In this document: positions 8,914 to 18,976 of the stretch, piece after piece | How positions within the stretch are numbered: position 1 is the first letter of the stretch | Layout of the letters: the number at the start of each line of letters is the position of its first letter | Assembly (NCBI GenBank): GCA_024644465.1 | Contig: JAHEKY010000002.1 | Location: 25,774 to 89,773, forward strand | Length of the DNA: 64,000 nucleotides | Source of the DNA: Ilumatobacteraceae bacterium | GTDB taxonomy: Bacteria > Actinomycetota > Acidimicrobiia > Acidimicrobiales > Ilumatobacteraceae | Direction: 5' to 3' | The notes under the pieces: model-generated | What the model was told of the DNA's origin: nothing | What the model saw: the letters and a program-made list of their open reading frames with translations, nothing else | Databases searched by the model: none | Position numbers and translations under genes: made by a program

Positions 8914-10241
8914 GCGGTCGTTCGCTCGGCAGGCTCGCGTTCGCCGTGAGTGCCCTCACGGTCGCCGCGTGCGGCTCGGGCGGCCAATCGCTTGACGCCC
9001 CCGAGCCGACGCCGCTGACGCTCGGTGACGACGGGGGTACCGGCTCGGACCCGGCTGCGGACGCGACGCCGGCCGGAACGGAAGTGGCGACGTCGCTCGT
9101 GCCGCCGGCCGGTGCCGACCTGCCCACCCGCCCGCCGGAGTCGGGTGCCGGAACGACCACGACGGCCTTGCCGACCGGGCCGCTGCCCGTCCCGACGATC
9201 CAGCTGTTCGACATCGGCCTGTTCGACACCCCGATCGCCCTCACGACGCATCCGCTCGACGAGCGGCTGTTCGTCATCGAGCAGGGCGGCCGGCTCATCG
9301 CGGTCGACGACGTGTCCGCCGAGGTCGTCGCCGACATCACCGCGCTCACCTCCGCTCGAGGTGAGCAGGGCCTCCTCGGCGCCGCGTTCCACCCCGACGA
9401 GGACCTCGCCTACCTCCACTACAACGATCGCGCCGGCACCACCGTGATCGACGAATACGCGATCGACCCCGTGTCCGCGGTGTTCGACCCCGCATCGCGG
9501 CGGGAGGTGCTGACCGTCGAGCAACCCTTCAGGAATCACAACGGGGGCGAGATCGCGTTCGGACCGGACGGGCACCTCTACATCGGGCTCGGCGACGGCG
9601 GGGCGGCCGACGATCCGCAGCGCACGTCACTCGACCTCTCGAACCGCCTGGGCAAACTGCTGCGGATCGACCCCCGACGCGCCGGCGACGAGCCGTTCAC
9701 CGTGCCCGCCGACAACCCGTTCGTCGACGTGGCCGACGCCGATCCGACGATCTGGTCGTACGGGTTGCGCAACCCGTGGAAGTTCTCGTTCGACCCGGCG
9801 ACCGGCGATCTGTGGATCGCCGACGTCGGCCAGGGCGACATCGAGGAGATCGACGTCGCGCGCGCCGGCGGTGGGCTCGCCGGTCGAGGCCTGTCGTTCG
9901 GATGGAGTGCGTTCGAGGGTGACGTGCGGTTCAACACCGATCAACCGGCCGACGGGCACGTGCCACCGGTGCTGACCTACGACCACTCCGCAGGGGACTG
10001 CTCCGTGAGCGGCGGCGCGGTCGCTCGCCGGACGTCGGTCCCCGACCTCAACGGGTGGTTCGTCTATGGCGACTTCTGCTCCGGGCGCATCTGGGGGTAC
10101 GACACGACGTCCGCCCCCCAGGAGCCGATCGTCGTCGAACTCGCCGAACTACCGAACCTCACGGCCGTCGCGGTCGGGGGCGACGGCGAGCTGTACGCCG
10201 TGTCGAACACGGGCATCGTCAGCCGGTTCGTCGCCGGCTGA
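8910..10241 (+). CDS. PQQ-dependent sugar dehydrogenase-like lipoprotein (beta-propeller)
   Basis: Lipobox AACGSGG; EQGGRLIAVDD, GLLGAAFHPD, RNHNGGEIAFGPDGHLYIGLGDGG, YGLRNPWKFSFDP, IADVGQGDIEEID. Confidence 0.85.
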   Translation: MSGRSLGRLAFAVSALTVAACGSGGQSLDAPEPTPLTLGDDGGTGSDPAADATPAGTEVATSLVPPAGADLPTRPPESGAGTTTTALPTGPLPVPTIQLFDIGLFDTPIALTTHPLDERLFVIEQGGRLIAVDDVSAEVVADITALTSARGEQGLLGAAFHPDEDLAYLHYNDRAGTTVIDEYAIDPVSAVFDPASRREVLTVEQPFRNHNGGEIAFGPDGHLYIGLGDGGAADDPQRTSLDLSNRLGKLLRIDPRRAGDEPFTVPADNPFVDVADADPTIWSYGLRNPWKFSFDPATGDLWIADVGQGDIEEIDVARAGGGLAGRGLSFGWSAFEGDVRFNTDQPADGHVPPVLTYDHSAGDCSVSGGAVARRTSVPDLNGWFVYGDFCSGRIWGYDTTSAPQEPIVVELAELPNLTAVAVGGDGELYAVSNTGIVSRFVAG

Positions 10242-10244
10242 AAG

Positions 10245-11639
10245 TCAGCCGACCCGTTCGAACTCGATCGTGCGCGTCGTCGGCTCGGCCGCGACGAGCT
10301 TCACGCGGACGTCGTCGCCCGGGTCGACCCGCCGGGCGGTGATGCGGGCGACGACCGCCGGCTCACACACCTGGATCCGGACGCCGCGATCGTCCTCGTC
10401 GGTGACGACGGCATCGAACTGCTCCCCGACATGGTCTTCCAGGATGATCGCCTCGGCGAGGTCGATCGCGGCGCGGTCCACCCGGTTGGCCAGACGATCC
10501 GCATCGCGCATCACGTCCGGAAGTTCGGAGAACGCTTCCTCGATCTCGGCGGGGACGGCGCGTCCGTTCGCGACCGCCAGCGCGGCCTCGATGACGTACC
10601 GGTCGGCAAGCCGGCGCAGCGGCGCGGTCGCGTGGCTGTAGGTCGCTGCGACCGCGGCGTGCCACGGGCGCGTGTCGGGGTCGAACGGCTCGTACGACGC
10701 CCCGCCGCTCGCCCGGCGCACCGCGAGCTGAAACGCAGCGGTCTTCGGGTCGTCCCTCGGCAGCGAATGCTCGAACTCCGTGAGCGATTGATCGGCGGGC
10801 CACTCCAGCCCGAACGCCCGCGCCGTGTGACGCAGCTGGCCGAGACGGCGTTCGTCGACCCGCGGCATCGTGCGGAACAGGCCGGTGCGCGCCGCGTAGA
10901 GCGTGTCGGCGACGGCCATGTTCGTCGCCAGCGACATCGCCGCATTCTGGTTCTCGGCGTCGTTGCGGGGCCGGAAACGAAGAGCGAACCCGCCCTCGGT
11001 GCGGACGACCTCCTGCTCCGGGAACTGGATCCGGTCGGCGCCGCGGGCCCGCTCACCAGCTTCGATCCGGCGCGACAACTCGGCGAACGCAGGCGGCAGA
11101 TCCTGCGACCTGACCGTCGAGTAGGCGAGCTTCGCCCGGTTGCGGATCATCGCCCGTTCGACGCCATCCAGCTGCACGGCGCCGTCGGCGGCGACGCGCA
11201 CGACGAAGATCACGGCGGGTTTCGGCGCCCCCGGCAGCAGACTCGCGGCATCCTCCGCGAGCCGCGGCGGGTGGAGGCCGGCGCGCCCGTTGGGGAGGTA
11301 GATCGTGACGCCCCGCTTCCACGCCTCGCGGTCGATCGGGTCGCCGGGGCGGACGAACCACCCGACGTCCGCGATCGCGTAGTGCAGGAGCACGTCGTCG
11401 CCCGCCGTCTCGATCGCGAACGCCTGGTCGAGATCGGTGCTGCTGGCCGGGTCGAGTGTGCGGAAGTCGACATCGGTCCGGTCGACGTGGTCGGAGTGGC
11501 GGCCACCGAGCGGCCGGTTCGCCGCCGCTTCGGCGGCGGCGAGTACGTCCGGGGGGAACTCGGACGGGATGTCGAAGTCCGCGTGGAGCTGTGCGAACCC
11601 CTCGCGGAAGTCGTCGAGCGTCTCGGCCGGGACCTGCAC
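10245..11639 (-). CDS. RNB-domain exoribonuclease (RNase II/R family)
   Basis: RTDVDFRTLDPASSTDLDQAFAIE; RAMIRNRAKLAYSTV; YSHATAPLRRLADRYV. Confidence 0.9.
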   Translation of the reverse strand: MQVPAETLDDFREGFAQLHADFDIPSEFPPDVLAAAEAAANRPLGGRHSDHVDRTDVDFRTLDPASSTDLDQAFAIETAGDDVLLHYAIADVGWFVRPGDPIDREAWKRGVTIYLPNGRAGLHPPRLAEDAASLLPGAPKPAVIFVVRVAADGAVQLDGVERAMIRNRAKLAYSTVRSQDLPPAFAELSRRIEAGERARGADRIQFPEQEVVRTEGGFALRFRPRNDAENQNAAMSLATNMAVADTLYAARTGLFRTMPRVDERRLGQLRHTARAFGLEWPADQSLTEFEHSLPRDDPKTAAFQLAVRRASGGASYEPFDPDTRPWHAAVAATYSHATAPLRRLADRYVIEAALAVANGRAVPAEIEEAFSELPDVMRDADRLANRVDRAAIDLAEAIILEDHVGEQFDAVVTDEDDRGVRIQVCEPAVVARITARRVDPGDDVRVKLVAAEPTTRTIEFERVG

Positions 11640-11645
11640 GCTGCC

Positions 11646-12650
11646 TTACCGACGTGCTCCCATGAACATCCCCTTGAGCGCCTCGTAGTGCTCGATGACA
11701 TGGCCGGCACCGAGCACGACCGCCTCGAGCGGCACGTTGGACATGCGAACGGGGACTTCGGTCTCGCGCTCGATCCGCTCCGCGAGTCCTCGCAGGAGCC
11801 CGCCGCCGCCGACGAGGTACATGCCCCTGACGAGGAAGTCCTGCGACAGCTCCGGTGGCGCCTTCGACAAGCACCGGATGACCGACGAGACGATGGACGA
11901 CACGACGTCCTCGATCGCCGATCGCACCTCCTCCGGCGTGAGGATCACCGTCTTCGGCAGACCGGTCATCAGGTCCCGCCCGCGCACCTCGGCCTGGTTC
12001 TCGTCGTGGGTCGGGTCGGCGGAACCGATCGCAACCTTGATCTCCTCGGCCGTCCGCTCGCCGATCGCGATGCCGTGTTCGCGACGGACGTAGTTCTGGA
12101 TCGCCGCGTCGATGTCGAACGATCCGACGCGCACCGCTTCCAGCGCGACGATTCCGCCGAGGCTGATGACGGCCGTCTCCGAGGTGCCGCCGCCGATGTC
12201 GATCACCATGTTGCCGACCGGCTCGTCGATCGGCAGATCGGCGCCGATCGCAGCCGCCATCGGCTGTTCGATCAGGTTCGCGTCCGCCGCACCGGCACGC
12301 CGGGCCGCGTCGGTCACCGCCCGCCGCTCGACCTCGGTGATCGCGGATGGCACGCAGATCACGACCTTCGGTCGGGTGAAGCGGCTGACGCCGACACGCT
12401 GGAGCAGCAGACGGATCATCCGCTCGGTGATCTCGAAGTCGGTGATCGCGCCGCCGCGCAACGGTCGAACGGCGACGATGTAGCCGGGCGTCCGACCGAT
12501 CATCTGCCACGCTTCGCGGCCGGTCGCGAGAACTTCACCGGTCTGGCGGTTCAGCGCGATGACCGACGGTTCGTTCAGGACGATGCCGCGGCCTTTCATG
12601 TACACCAGCGTGTTCGCGGTCCCGAGGTCGATCGCGAGGTCCCGGGCCAT
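11646..12650 (-). CDS. mreB: Rod shape-determining protein MreB
   Basis: ARDLAIDLGTANTLVYMKGRGIVLNEPSVIA...NMVIDIGGGTSETAVISLGG...LVGGGGLLRGLAERI. Confidence 0.95.
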   Translation of the reverse strand: MARDLAIDLGTANTLVYMKGRGIVLNEPSVIALNRQTGEVLATGREAWQMIGRTPGYIVAVRPLRGGAITDFEITERMIRLLLQRVGVSRFTRPKVVICVPSAITEVERRAVTDAARRAGAADANLIEQPMAAAIGADLPIDEPVGNMVIDIGGGTSETAVISLGGIVALEAVRVGSFDIDAAIQNYVRREHGIAIGERTAEEIKVAIGSADPTHDENQAEVRGRDLMTGLPKTVILTPEEVRSAIEDVVSSIVSSVIRCLSKAPPELSQDFLVRGMYLVGGGGLLRGLAERIERETEVPVRMSNVPLEAVVLGAGHVIEHYEALKGMFMGARR

Positions 12651-12725
12651 CAGGTTGCCCCGGTCGTTCTGGTGTGGTGCGGCGTGATCATCGCGCCGAC
12701 AGTCTGGCCCAGCGCGACCGCCGCG

Positions 12726-12926
12726 TCACGAACCCTCGTCATCGTCGTCCGCTGGACGCTCGACGTTCTTCACCTGATCGACAGTGGGGCGGCGCGCCTC
12801 GGGTGAGAGCGCATCGATCTGCCGGCGGAACGAATCGACGCCGTCCGCCGAGGTCCGCCCGCGCAGGATCAAGCCGACGATGACGGCGACCACGACGATC
12901 GCGACGACGACGACGGCGACGATCAC
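12726..12926 (-). CDS. Small single-TM hypothetical protein
   Basis: GTG start 12926 overlapping the moaE stop (GTGA); VIVAVVVVAIVVVAVIVGLILRGRTSADGVDSFRRQIDALSPEARRPTVDQVK. Confidence 0.6.
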   Translation of the reverse strand: MIVAVVVVAIVVVAVIVGLILRGRTSADGVDSFRRQIDALSPEARRPTVDQVKNVERPADDDDEGS

Positions 12927-13402
12927 TCGGTCGCTCCGACGGCGCTGGCGTCGCGGACCGGTGTCGCCCCGGTGCCCCAATCGGCGCCATCCGACCAGAC
13001 CTCGTGCTTCCAGATCGGAGCGGATTCCTTGAGCGCGTCGATCGCGAATCGCGCCGCGTCGAACGCAGCAGGACGGTGCGGTGCCGAGACGACGGCGATC
13101 ACCGACGATTCACCGAGTGCGATGCGGCCCGTGCGATGGAGGATCCCGACGCGTCCGACGGTCGGCCACCGCCGACGCAGCTCCGCAGCGATTGCCGCGA
13201 AGCGCGGCACGACCTGCTCCTCGTACGCCTCGTAGGTCAGGTGTTCGACGCCGGAGCGGCCCTCGGCGTGGTTCCGGATCGTGCCGCTGAACAGCACGAC
13301 GGCGCCGCACTCGGGCTGCACCGCCCAGCCGTACGCGGCCTGGACCGGCAATTCGTGATCGGTCAGCTCGAACCAGTCATCGCCGTCAACGGGTGCCTCC
13401 AC
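12923..13402 (-). CDS. moaE: Molybdopterin synthase catalytic subunit MoaE
   Basis: CGAVVLFSGTIRNHAEGRSGVEHLTYEAYEEQ...GRVGILHRTGRIALGESSVIAVVSAPHR...LKESAPIWKHEVW. Confidence 0.9.
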   Translation of the reverse strand: MEAPVDGDDWFELTDHELPVQAAYGWAVQPECGAVVLFSGTIRNHAEGRSGVEHLTYEAYEEQVVPRFAAIAAELRRRWPTVGRVGILHRTGRIALGESSVIAVVSAPHRPAAFDAARFAIDALKESAPIWKHEVWSDGADWGTGATPVRDASAVGATE

Positions 13403-13574
13403 GCCCGCATCGTAGTCCTGTCGCCACTTTGGTCGAGCCGCTGCAACACATTTGTCGGAACTTCGTCGCGTGACAGCCACACCTGCAGTTCCACCGGCCC
13501 GTTCCGCCGGCCATCCTGCACCGCGACCCACCCGCGATCGGCGCCGTCGCGATCAGCACTACGATCTCTTCGTT

Positions 13575-14117
13575 GTGGAGCGAGCACCGATCCCACCGCA
13601 CGAGCGACCGTGGCGGCACCCCTCCGAGCTCGGGCCGAGGCATGCCGAGCCCTCGCCCGGCGGACATCATCGGGCCGTGCTCTTCGCGAGCGGCACGCTG
13701 GCCGTCGTGATGGTCGCGGCGCTCGTCGTCTCGATGACCCCGCGGCGCAGCGCAAGCCCGCTCGCCGTGAGCGCGACGACCGCGCCGGCCGGCCCCAGCC
13801 CCGACGGGGCCGAGGCCGACGCCGCGTCGCGAATCGCATCGTTCCCGGCGATTCCGAGTGCGATCGCCGCAGTTCCGGTCTCGACGAGGCGCGCCGAGGA
13901 CGCGGCCGCCGTGCTCCCCGATCTCGACGACGAGGTGCTCGTCGTGACGGACCACGTCGCGTACGCGCTCGCCTGGCGGGAAGTCGCGTGGCTCGACGTC
14001 GACGACGCGATCGTGCTGGGCGCGGACGGCGCGATCGTCGCGCGGTTCGAAGACGGCCGCTTCGTCGTCACCGCTGATGCCGTCGTCGGCGCTGCGCTGA
14101 CCGTCACCGAGGACTGA
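13575..14117 (+). CDS. Hypothetical single-TM protein with PPHERPWRHPSELG motif
   Basis: VERAPIPPHERPWRHPSELGPRHAEP, then one TM (AVLFASGTLAVVMVAALVVSM) and an extracytoplasmic domain. Confidence 0.6.
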   Translation: MERAPIPPHERPWRHPSELGPRHAEPSPGGHHRAVLFASGTLAVVMVAALVVSMTPRRSASPLAVSATTAPAGPSPDGAEADAASRIASFPAIPSAIAAVPVSTRRAEDAAAVLPDLDDEVLVVTDHVAYALAWREVAWLDVDDAIVLGADGAIVARFEDGRFVVTADAVVGAALTVTED

Positions 14118-14135
14118 TCGCTTCGAGGCGACAGG

Positions 14136-15122
14136 TCACCCGTTGCGACGGCGCCACCATCGCCGGCCGAGTACGGCCCCGATGATGCCGGCGGCGATGA
14201 CGGCTGCCACCCCGACACCGAGTGACAACTCCTGCCGACGCTTCGGCGAGATCATCGTCCACCACGGTGCCTCGGTGCCTTCGACGTAGGCCTGCTCGTT
14301 CGTGACCGATGGCCGCCAGCCCTCGGCGACGAGCCGCCCGTTCGACACGACCCATGGTTCCCTGGTGTAGGAGCGCAGGCCGGGCGGGATCGGGCCGCGC
14401 TGGAATCGCCACCGCAGCCGCCCGACGACCTCGGACAACCGCTCCGGCAGCGGGATGCGTGGCCGTTCGCCCGACAGTGCGCGGACCCGTTCACCCGCCA
14501 CCCAGCCGTTCGGCGCCACGTTGTAGACGCCGTCGAGCCGGTTGCCGACTGCCAGCACGACCGCTGCGGCGAGATCGTCGAGGTGCAGGAACTGCGACGG
14601 CGGGTCGTCTTCGGCGAACCGCGTCCCGAACCCGGAGACGAGTGCACCGGCGAGGCGCGAGGTGCCGTCGCTCGCCAGCGCGATCACCGGGCGCAGCACG
14701 CACGACGCCCGACCGACGCGACTCCGTCGCCACTGGTCGACGAGTTCCTCCGCCGACGCCAGCTGGCGAGCGAAGACGAACTCGTTGTCCGGCCGCAGCA
14801 CGGTCTCCTCCGTGAGCGGGAACGGGTTGTTCTCGTTGGCGCCGTACACCATCGCGGAGGACACGAACACCACCTGGTCCGCCATCAACTGCTCGGCGAG
14901 GTCGAGACTGGCCATCGCGAACTGCGTCGAACTCCGGCGGTGCCTGCCGAGCCGGTCGTAGTCGCTGCTCCCGACGTCGATCACGACGTCGGCGACGTCG
15001 AGCCCGAGCCGGTCGGGGTCGGCCGTGCCGTCCGCCTCGACGACGGTCACCCCGAGTGCCGCCAGCCCTGACGCCACACGCGTCTGCAGCGGCCCGGTCA
15101 GGCCCGTGACGACGATCGTCAT
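14136..15122 (-). CDS. NAD-dependent epimerase/dehydratase family protein with C-terminal TM
   Basis: MTIVVTGLTGPLQTRV...VVFVSSAMVYGANENNPFPLTEE...SQFLHLDDLAAAVVLAV...GVYNVAPNGW; C-terminal GVGVAAVIAAGIIGAVLGRRWW. Confidence 0.75.
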   Translation of the reverse strand: MTIVVTGLTGPLQTRVASGLAALGVTVVEADGTADPDRLGLDVADVVIDVGSSDYDRLGRHRRSSTQFAMASLDLAEQLMADQVVFVSSAMVYGANENNPFPLTEETVLRPDNEFVFARQLASAEELVDQWRRSRVGRASCVLRPVIALASDGTSRLAGALVSGFGTRFAEDDPPSQFLHLDDLAAAVVLAVGNRLDGVYNVAPNGWVAGERVRALSGERPRIPLPERLSEVVGRLRWRFQRGPIPPGLRSYTREPWVVSNGRLVAEGWRPSVTNEQAYVEGTEAPWWTMISPKRRQELSLGVGVAAVIAAGIIGAVLGRRWWRRRNG

Positions 15123-15263
15123 CTCGCTGAGCCGTGCCGTCGTGGCAACCTCGTCGATCAGTTCGGTCACGATCGAGACGCTAGTGGTGCCCACCTCGCT
15201 CTCGTCGCCCGCCGGCCCGCGCGCCGCGCCGACCCGCACGGAACCAGCCGTATCATCGGACCC

Positions 15264-16469
15264 ATGGACGATGGCAACGACGAAAGCGTCAACCCGTTCG
15301 AAGGGCTGCCGCTGTTCGGCGACCTGTCCCGCGCGCTGTCGGGTCAGGGCCCGATGAACTGGGACGCGGCACGGCAGTTCGCGCTGCTCGCCGCGACCGG
15401 CGGCGACATGGCGTCGATGGTCACCGGCGGCGGTACCCCCGTACCGACGGCGAACATCGAGCCCGCCGTCCGCATCAAGTACGCCGAACTCGCGGGTATC
15501 GCCCGCCTCCACGTCGCGGACGTGATGCAGATCCCCGTGACCGATGCCGAACCGTCGGTCGTCACACCGGAGCAGTGGGCGCAGCAGACCCTCGAGGCGT
15601 ACCGGCCGCTGTTCGACGACATGGCGACCTCGCTCGGCCAGACCGACGACCTGCCGGAGGACCTCGCGTCCGATCCGATGGCGCAGATGATGGCCGGGCT
15701 GAGCAAGATGATCGCCCCGGCGATGATGGGGATGAGCGTCGGGTCGATGGTCGGCGGCCTCGCCCGCCGGGCGTTCGGCGTGTACGACCTGCCGATCCCC
15801 CGAGCGACGCCCGCCCTCGTGCTCGTCGCTCCGACGATCGACCGGTTCGCGCAGGATTGGGAGATCACGCTCGACGAGATGCGGCTCTGGGTGCTCGCGC
15901 ACGAACTGGCGGGCCACACCCTGCTGTCCGTACCGCACATCGCCGATCACCTGCGCGACCTCGTACAGCGTCACGTCGGCGCCTTCCGTCCGGACGCATC
16001 GGCGATCACCGACAAGCTGTCCGGTCTCGAGAGCGAGCAGGCGGACCCGCTCGCGGCGATGCAGGCGGCGTTCGGCGATCCCGAAGTGCTGCTCGGCGCC
16101 GTCAGGTCCAGCGAGCAACTCGCGCTCGAACCCGAGATCGACACGGCGGTCGCGATGACGATCGGCGTGATCGACTGGGTCGTCGACGCCGTCGCCGTCA
16201 GGATGATCGGTGGCAACGCGCTGCACATCGCCGAGGCGGTGCGTCGGCGCAGGGCAGAAGTGTCACCTGACGACGTGTTCGTCGAGCGATTGCTCGGGAT
16301 CCGCCTCGGCGCGGAGCAGACCGCCCGGGGCAAGGCGTTCGTCCAGGGCGTCGTCGACCGTGCCGGCGAGAACGGGCTCGCCCCGCTGTTCAGCGACGCC
16401 GCCGCGATGCCGACCCCGAACGAGATCGAGGCCCCGGGCCTGTGGCTGGCCCGCGTGAACGACGCCTGA
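15264..16469 (+). CDS. Zinc-dependent metalloprotease-like protein (DUF2342 family)
   Basis: NPFEGLPLFGDLSRALSGQGPMNWDAARQFA; EEWAQQ-like QWAQQTLEAYRPL; WVLAHELAGHTLLSVPHI; DDVFVERLLGIRLGAEQTARGKAFVQGV. Confidence 0.8.
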   Translation: MDDGNDESVNPFEGLPLFGDLSRALSGQGPMNWDAARQFALLAATGGDMASMVTGGGTPVPTANIEPAVRIKYAELAGIARLHVADVMQIPVTDAEPSVVTPEQWAQQTLEAYRPLFDDMATSLGQTDDLPEDLASDPMAQMMAGLSKMIAPAMMGMSVGSMVGGLARRAFGVYDLPIPRATPALVLVAPTIDRFAQDWEITLDEMRLWVLAHELAGHTLLSVPHIADHLRDLVQRHVGAFRPDASAITDKLSGLESEQADPLAAMQAAFGDPEVLLGAVRSSEQLALEPEIDTAVAMTIGVIDWVVDAVAVRMIGGNALHIAEAVRRRRAEVSPDDVFVERLLGIRLGAEQTARGKAFVQGVVDRAGENGLAPLFSDAAAMPTPNEIEAPGLWLARVNDA

Positions 16470-17700
16470 TCGCCTGCGCGGCCCGGCGCCGACGGGCCGG
16501 CAGCCGTTGCGGGCGGCGGCTCACCGCGCCGACGGAGCCCAGCCCGACGAGCAGGTGGACGAGCGTGCCCGAAGCGGCCACGCCGACGATCACGAAACCC
16601 ACCGGCCCGGAGACCTGGATCGCCACTGCGACGAACGCTGCGAGGGCCCACGCCAGTTGGAACTGTGTCTCGAACTGGGCGAACGCACGACCCTGGTTGG
16701 CCTCGGGCGCGTCGCGCTGGACGATGCTCTCGAAACTCAGGCGGCCGAGCGCGGCCACGAAGTTCAACGACCCGGCGAGCACGACAGCCGCAGCGGGGCC
16801 CCCGAGCAGGGCGGTCCCGAGCCCGGCGGCTGCGGCGACGATCAGGGCGGCGATCAGCATCGTCTCCTCCCGGATCCGGTCGCGCAGGCGCGGCGCCACC
16901 GCATTGCCGACCATCGCAACCAGCGCCGACACGCCGACGACGGCGCCGAACCACACCGTGCCGGAGTCCTGTGAACGCAGCCAGAACGCGAGGTGGAAGA
17001 ACGTGAACCCGACGGATGCCCGCAGCATCGTCATCGCGAGCGCACCGTTGAGCACGCTCGGCGTGTGCAACCGCGCGGACTCGTCGCTGTCGGCGGCCTC
17101 GGCGGCGACGACCTCCCGGGGCAGCCGGGTCGCGCTCGCAAAGGCGAGCCCGAAGATCAACGCACCGTAGATCAGCGTCGCCGAAGCACCGACCAGTTTG
17201 AGCAGGATGCCGGCCGGCACGACGGCGACCGCACCGGTGAGCCCGGCGATGAGGCCGAGCTTCGAGTTCGCCTCGACGTGCTCGGTCTCGGATCGCACCG
17301 TCGACGGCACGAGCGCCGACTTCGACACGATGTAGCTCTTCTGCAGCACGAGGTTGGCGAACACGAGCGGGAACAGGGCGAGCGCGTCGATGTACTTCGC
17401 CATCAGCACGAGGAGAAACGCACGCACGACACCGATCATCTGGATGACGAACCGCCGGCCACCCGCGATCCGGTCGATCATCGGCCCGATCAGGGGCGCG
17501 ACGAACAAGAACGGTGCGAAGCTCAGCGCCAGGAAGAGCATCACCCGGGTGCGGGCCGCGCTCAGATCGATGTCGAAGAACAGGGAGTCGGCGAGCGCGA
17601 CGACCATCGCCGCGTCGCCGCCCATCATCAGGGCGTGGGTGATCGCGAGTCGGCGGAATTTCGACGGCGGCGGCCGATGCGCCGTACTCACGTGCCCCAC
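16390..17700 (-). CDS. MFS transporter
   Basis: About 12 hydrophobic segments; FVAPLIGPMIDRIAGGRRFVI; antisense overlap of 80 nt with the DUF2342 gene. Confidence 0.75.
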   Translation of the reverse strand: MGHVSTAHRPPPSKFRRLAITHALMMGGDAAMVVALADSLFFDIDLSAARTRVMLFLALSFAPFLFVAPLIGPMIDRIAGGRRFVIQMIGVVRAFLLVLMAKYIDALALFPLVFANLVLQKSYIVSKSALVPSTVRSETEHVEANSKLGLIAGLTGAVAVVPAGILLKLVGASATLIYGALIFGLAFASATRLPREVVAAEAADSDESARLHTPSVLNGALAMTMLRASVGFTFFHLAFWLRSQDSGTVWFGAVVGVSALVAMVGNAVAPRLRDRIREETMLIAALIVAAAAGLGTALLGGPAAAVVLAGSLNFVAALGRLSFESIVQRDAPEANQGRAFAQFETQFQLAWALAAFVAVAIQVSGPVGFVIVGVAASGTLVHLLVGLGSVGAVSRRPQRLPARRRRAAQAIRRRSRGPATGPGPRSRSGSASRRRR

Positions 17701-17787
17701 CGGCCAGATAGTACGTCGGTCTCGGCCGAGCTGTGCCCACCGCCGTGTGGTTGACCGGACGGGGATGCGTTAGGTTGCTCGTTCGAT

Positions 17788-18945
17788 ATGGCCGGTCCCG
17801 TCGTCGAGCAGAGTTCTCACGGTCGCCGCCTCCCGTTCGAGATTCCCACCCCGGTTCGCGCCGCGCTCGTCGTCGGCTTCATCTACCTCTTCCTCGTCGG
17901 CGTGTCGTCGCTCGAGAAGGGCATCAAGATCATGGGCGAGGACACCCAGGAGCGACTGTTCTCGAGCGTGAGCAACCCGATCGCCGGGCTCTGCGTCGGC
18001 GTCCTCGGCACCGTCCTCGTCCAGTCGTCCTCCGCGTCGACCTCCGTGATCGTCGGGCTCGTCGCGACGAAGGGCATCAGTGTCGACGATGCGGTGCCGA
18101 TGATCATGGGTGCCAACATCGGCACGACGGTCACGAACACGCTGGTGTCGCTCGGTCACGTCCGGCAGTCCGCCGAGTTCGCACGAGCGTTCGCCGCGGC
18201 CACCGTCCACGACTTCTTCAACGTCATGGCGGTGGCCGTACTCCTGCCGTTGGAGTTGGTCACCGGTGTGGTGTCCGGCATCGCCAAGGGAATCAGCGAA
18301 GTCTTGGTCGGCTCGGCCGGCTCGGAGTGGAAGAGCCCGGTCAAGGAGTGGGTCAAGAAACCCGTCGAGTGGATCGTCGATCTGTGGGACGCCGTCGGGC
18401 TGAACGGCAACGTCCAGGGCACGATCGTCGTGCTGACCGGCCTCGCGATCGTGCTCGGTGCGTTGACGTTGATCACGAAGAACATGCGACGACTCGTCGC
18501 GGACCGCGTCGAGCGATCCGTCAACAACGTGCTCGGCAAGGGCTCCGGCGCCGTTGCGATGCTGCTCGGGTTGGTGATCACGATCGCCGTGCAGTCGTCG
18601 AGCATCACGACGTCGATCCTCATCCCGCTCTCGGCAGCTGGCGTCCTGTCGTTGCGCAATGCCTATCCGGTGACGCTGGGCGCGAACGTCGGGACGACGA
18701 TCACCGCGCTGCTCGCCGCCCTCGCGGCGTCGGTGCCCGAGGCCCTCACGATCGCGCTGACACACACGACGTTCAACATCATGGGGATCCTGTTCCTCTA
18801 CGTACCGCCATTCGTCCGAGACCTGCCCGTGTTGGGTTCACAGCGGCTCGCTGACATCGCGGTGCGCCAGCGCACCTGGGCGGTCGGCTACGTGATGGGA
18901 GTGTTCATCGTGCTCCCGCTGGTCGGCGTGGCGTTGTTGCGATGA
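17788..18945 (+). CDS. Na/Pi cotransporter family protein (NptA-like)
   Basis: Duplicated QSSSAST / QSSSITTS motifs (VLVQSSSASTSVIVGLV; AVQSSSITTSILIPL), GANIGTTVTNTLVS and GANVGTTITALLA. Confidence 0.9.
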   Translation: MAGPVVEQSSHGRRLPFEIPTPVRAALVVGFIYLFLVGVSSLEKGIKIMGEDTQERLFSSVSNPIAGLCVGVLGTVLVQSSSASTSVIVGLVATKGISVDDAVPMIMGANIGTTVTNTLVSLGHVRQSAEFARAFAAATVHDFFNVMAVAVLLPLELVTGVVSGIAKGISEVLVGSAGSEWKSPVKEWVKKPVEWIVDLWDAVGLNGNVQGTIVVLTGLAIVLGALTLITKNMRRLVADRVERSVNNVLGKGSGAVAMLLGLVITIAVQSSSITTSILIPLSAAGVLSLRNAYPVTLGANVGTTITALLAALAASVPEALTIALTHTTFNIMGILFLYVPPFVRDLPVLGSQRLADIAVRQRTWAVGYVMGVFIVLPLVGVALLR

Positions 18946-18976
18946 CCCGAGAAACGAGACAAGAGGAGACAATGAA

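Noticed and set aside
16478-16530. Programmed extension or fusion of the MFS transporter C-terminus
   Set aside because: Arg/Gly/Ser-rich tail is compositionally antisense readthrough; no domain recognisable.
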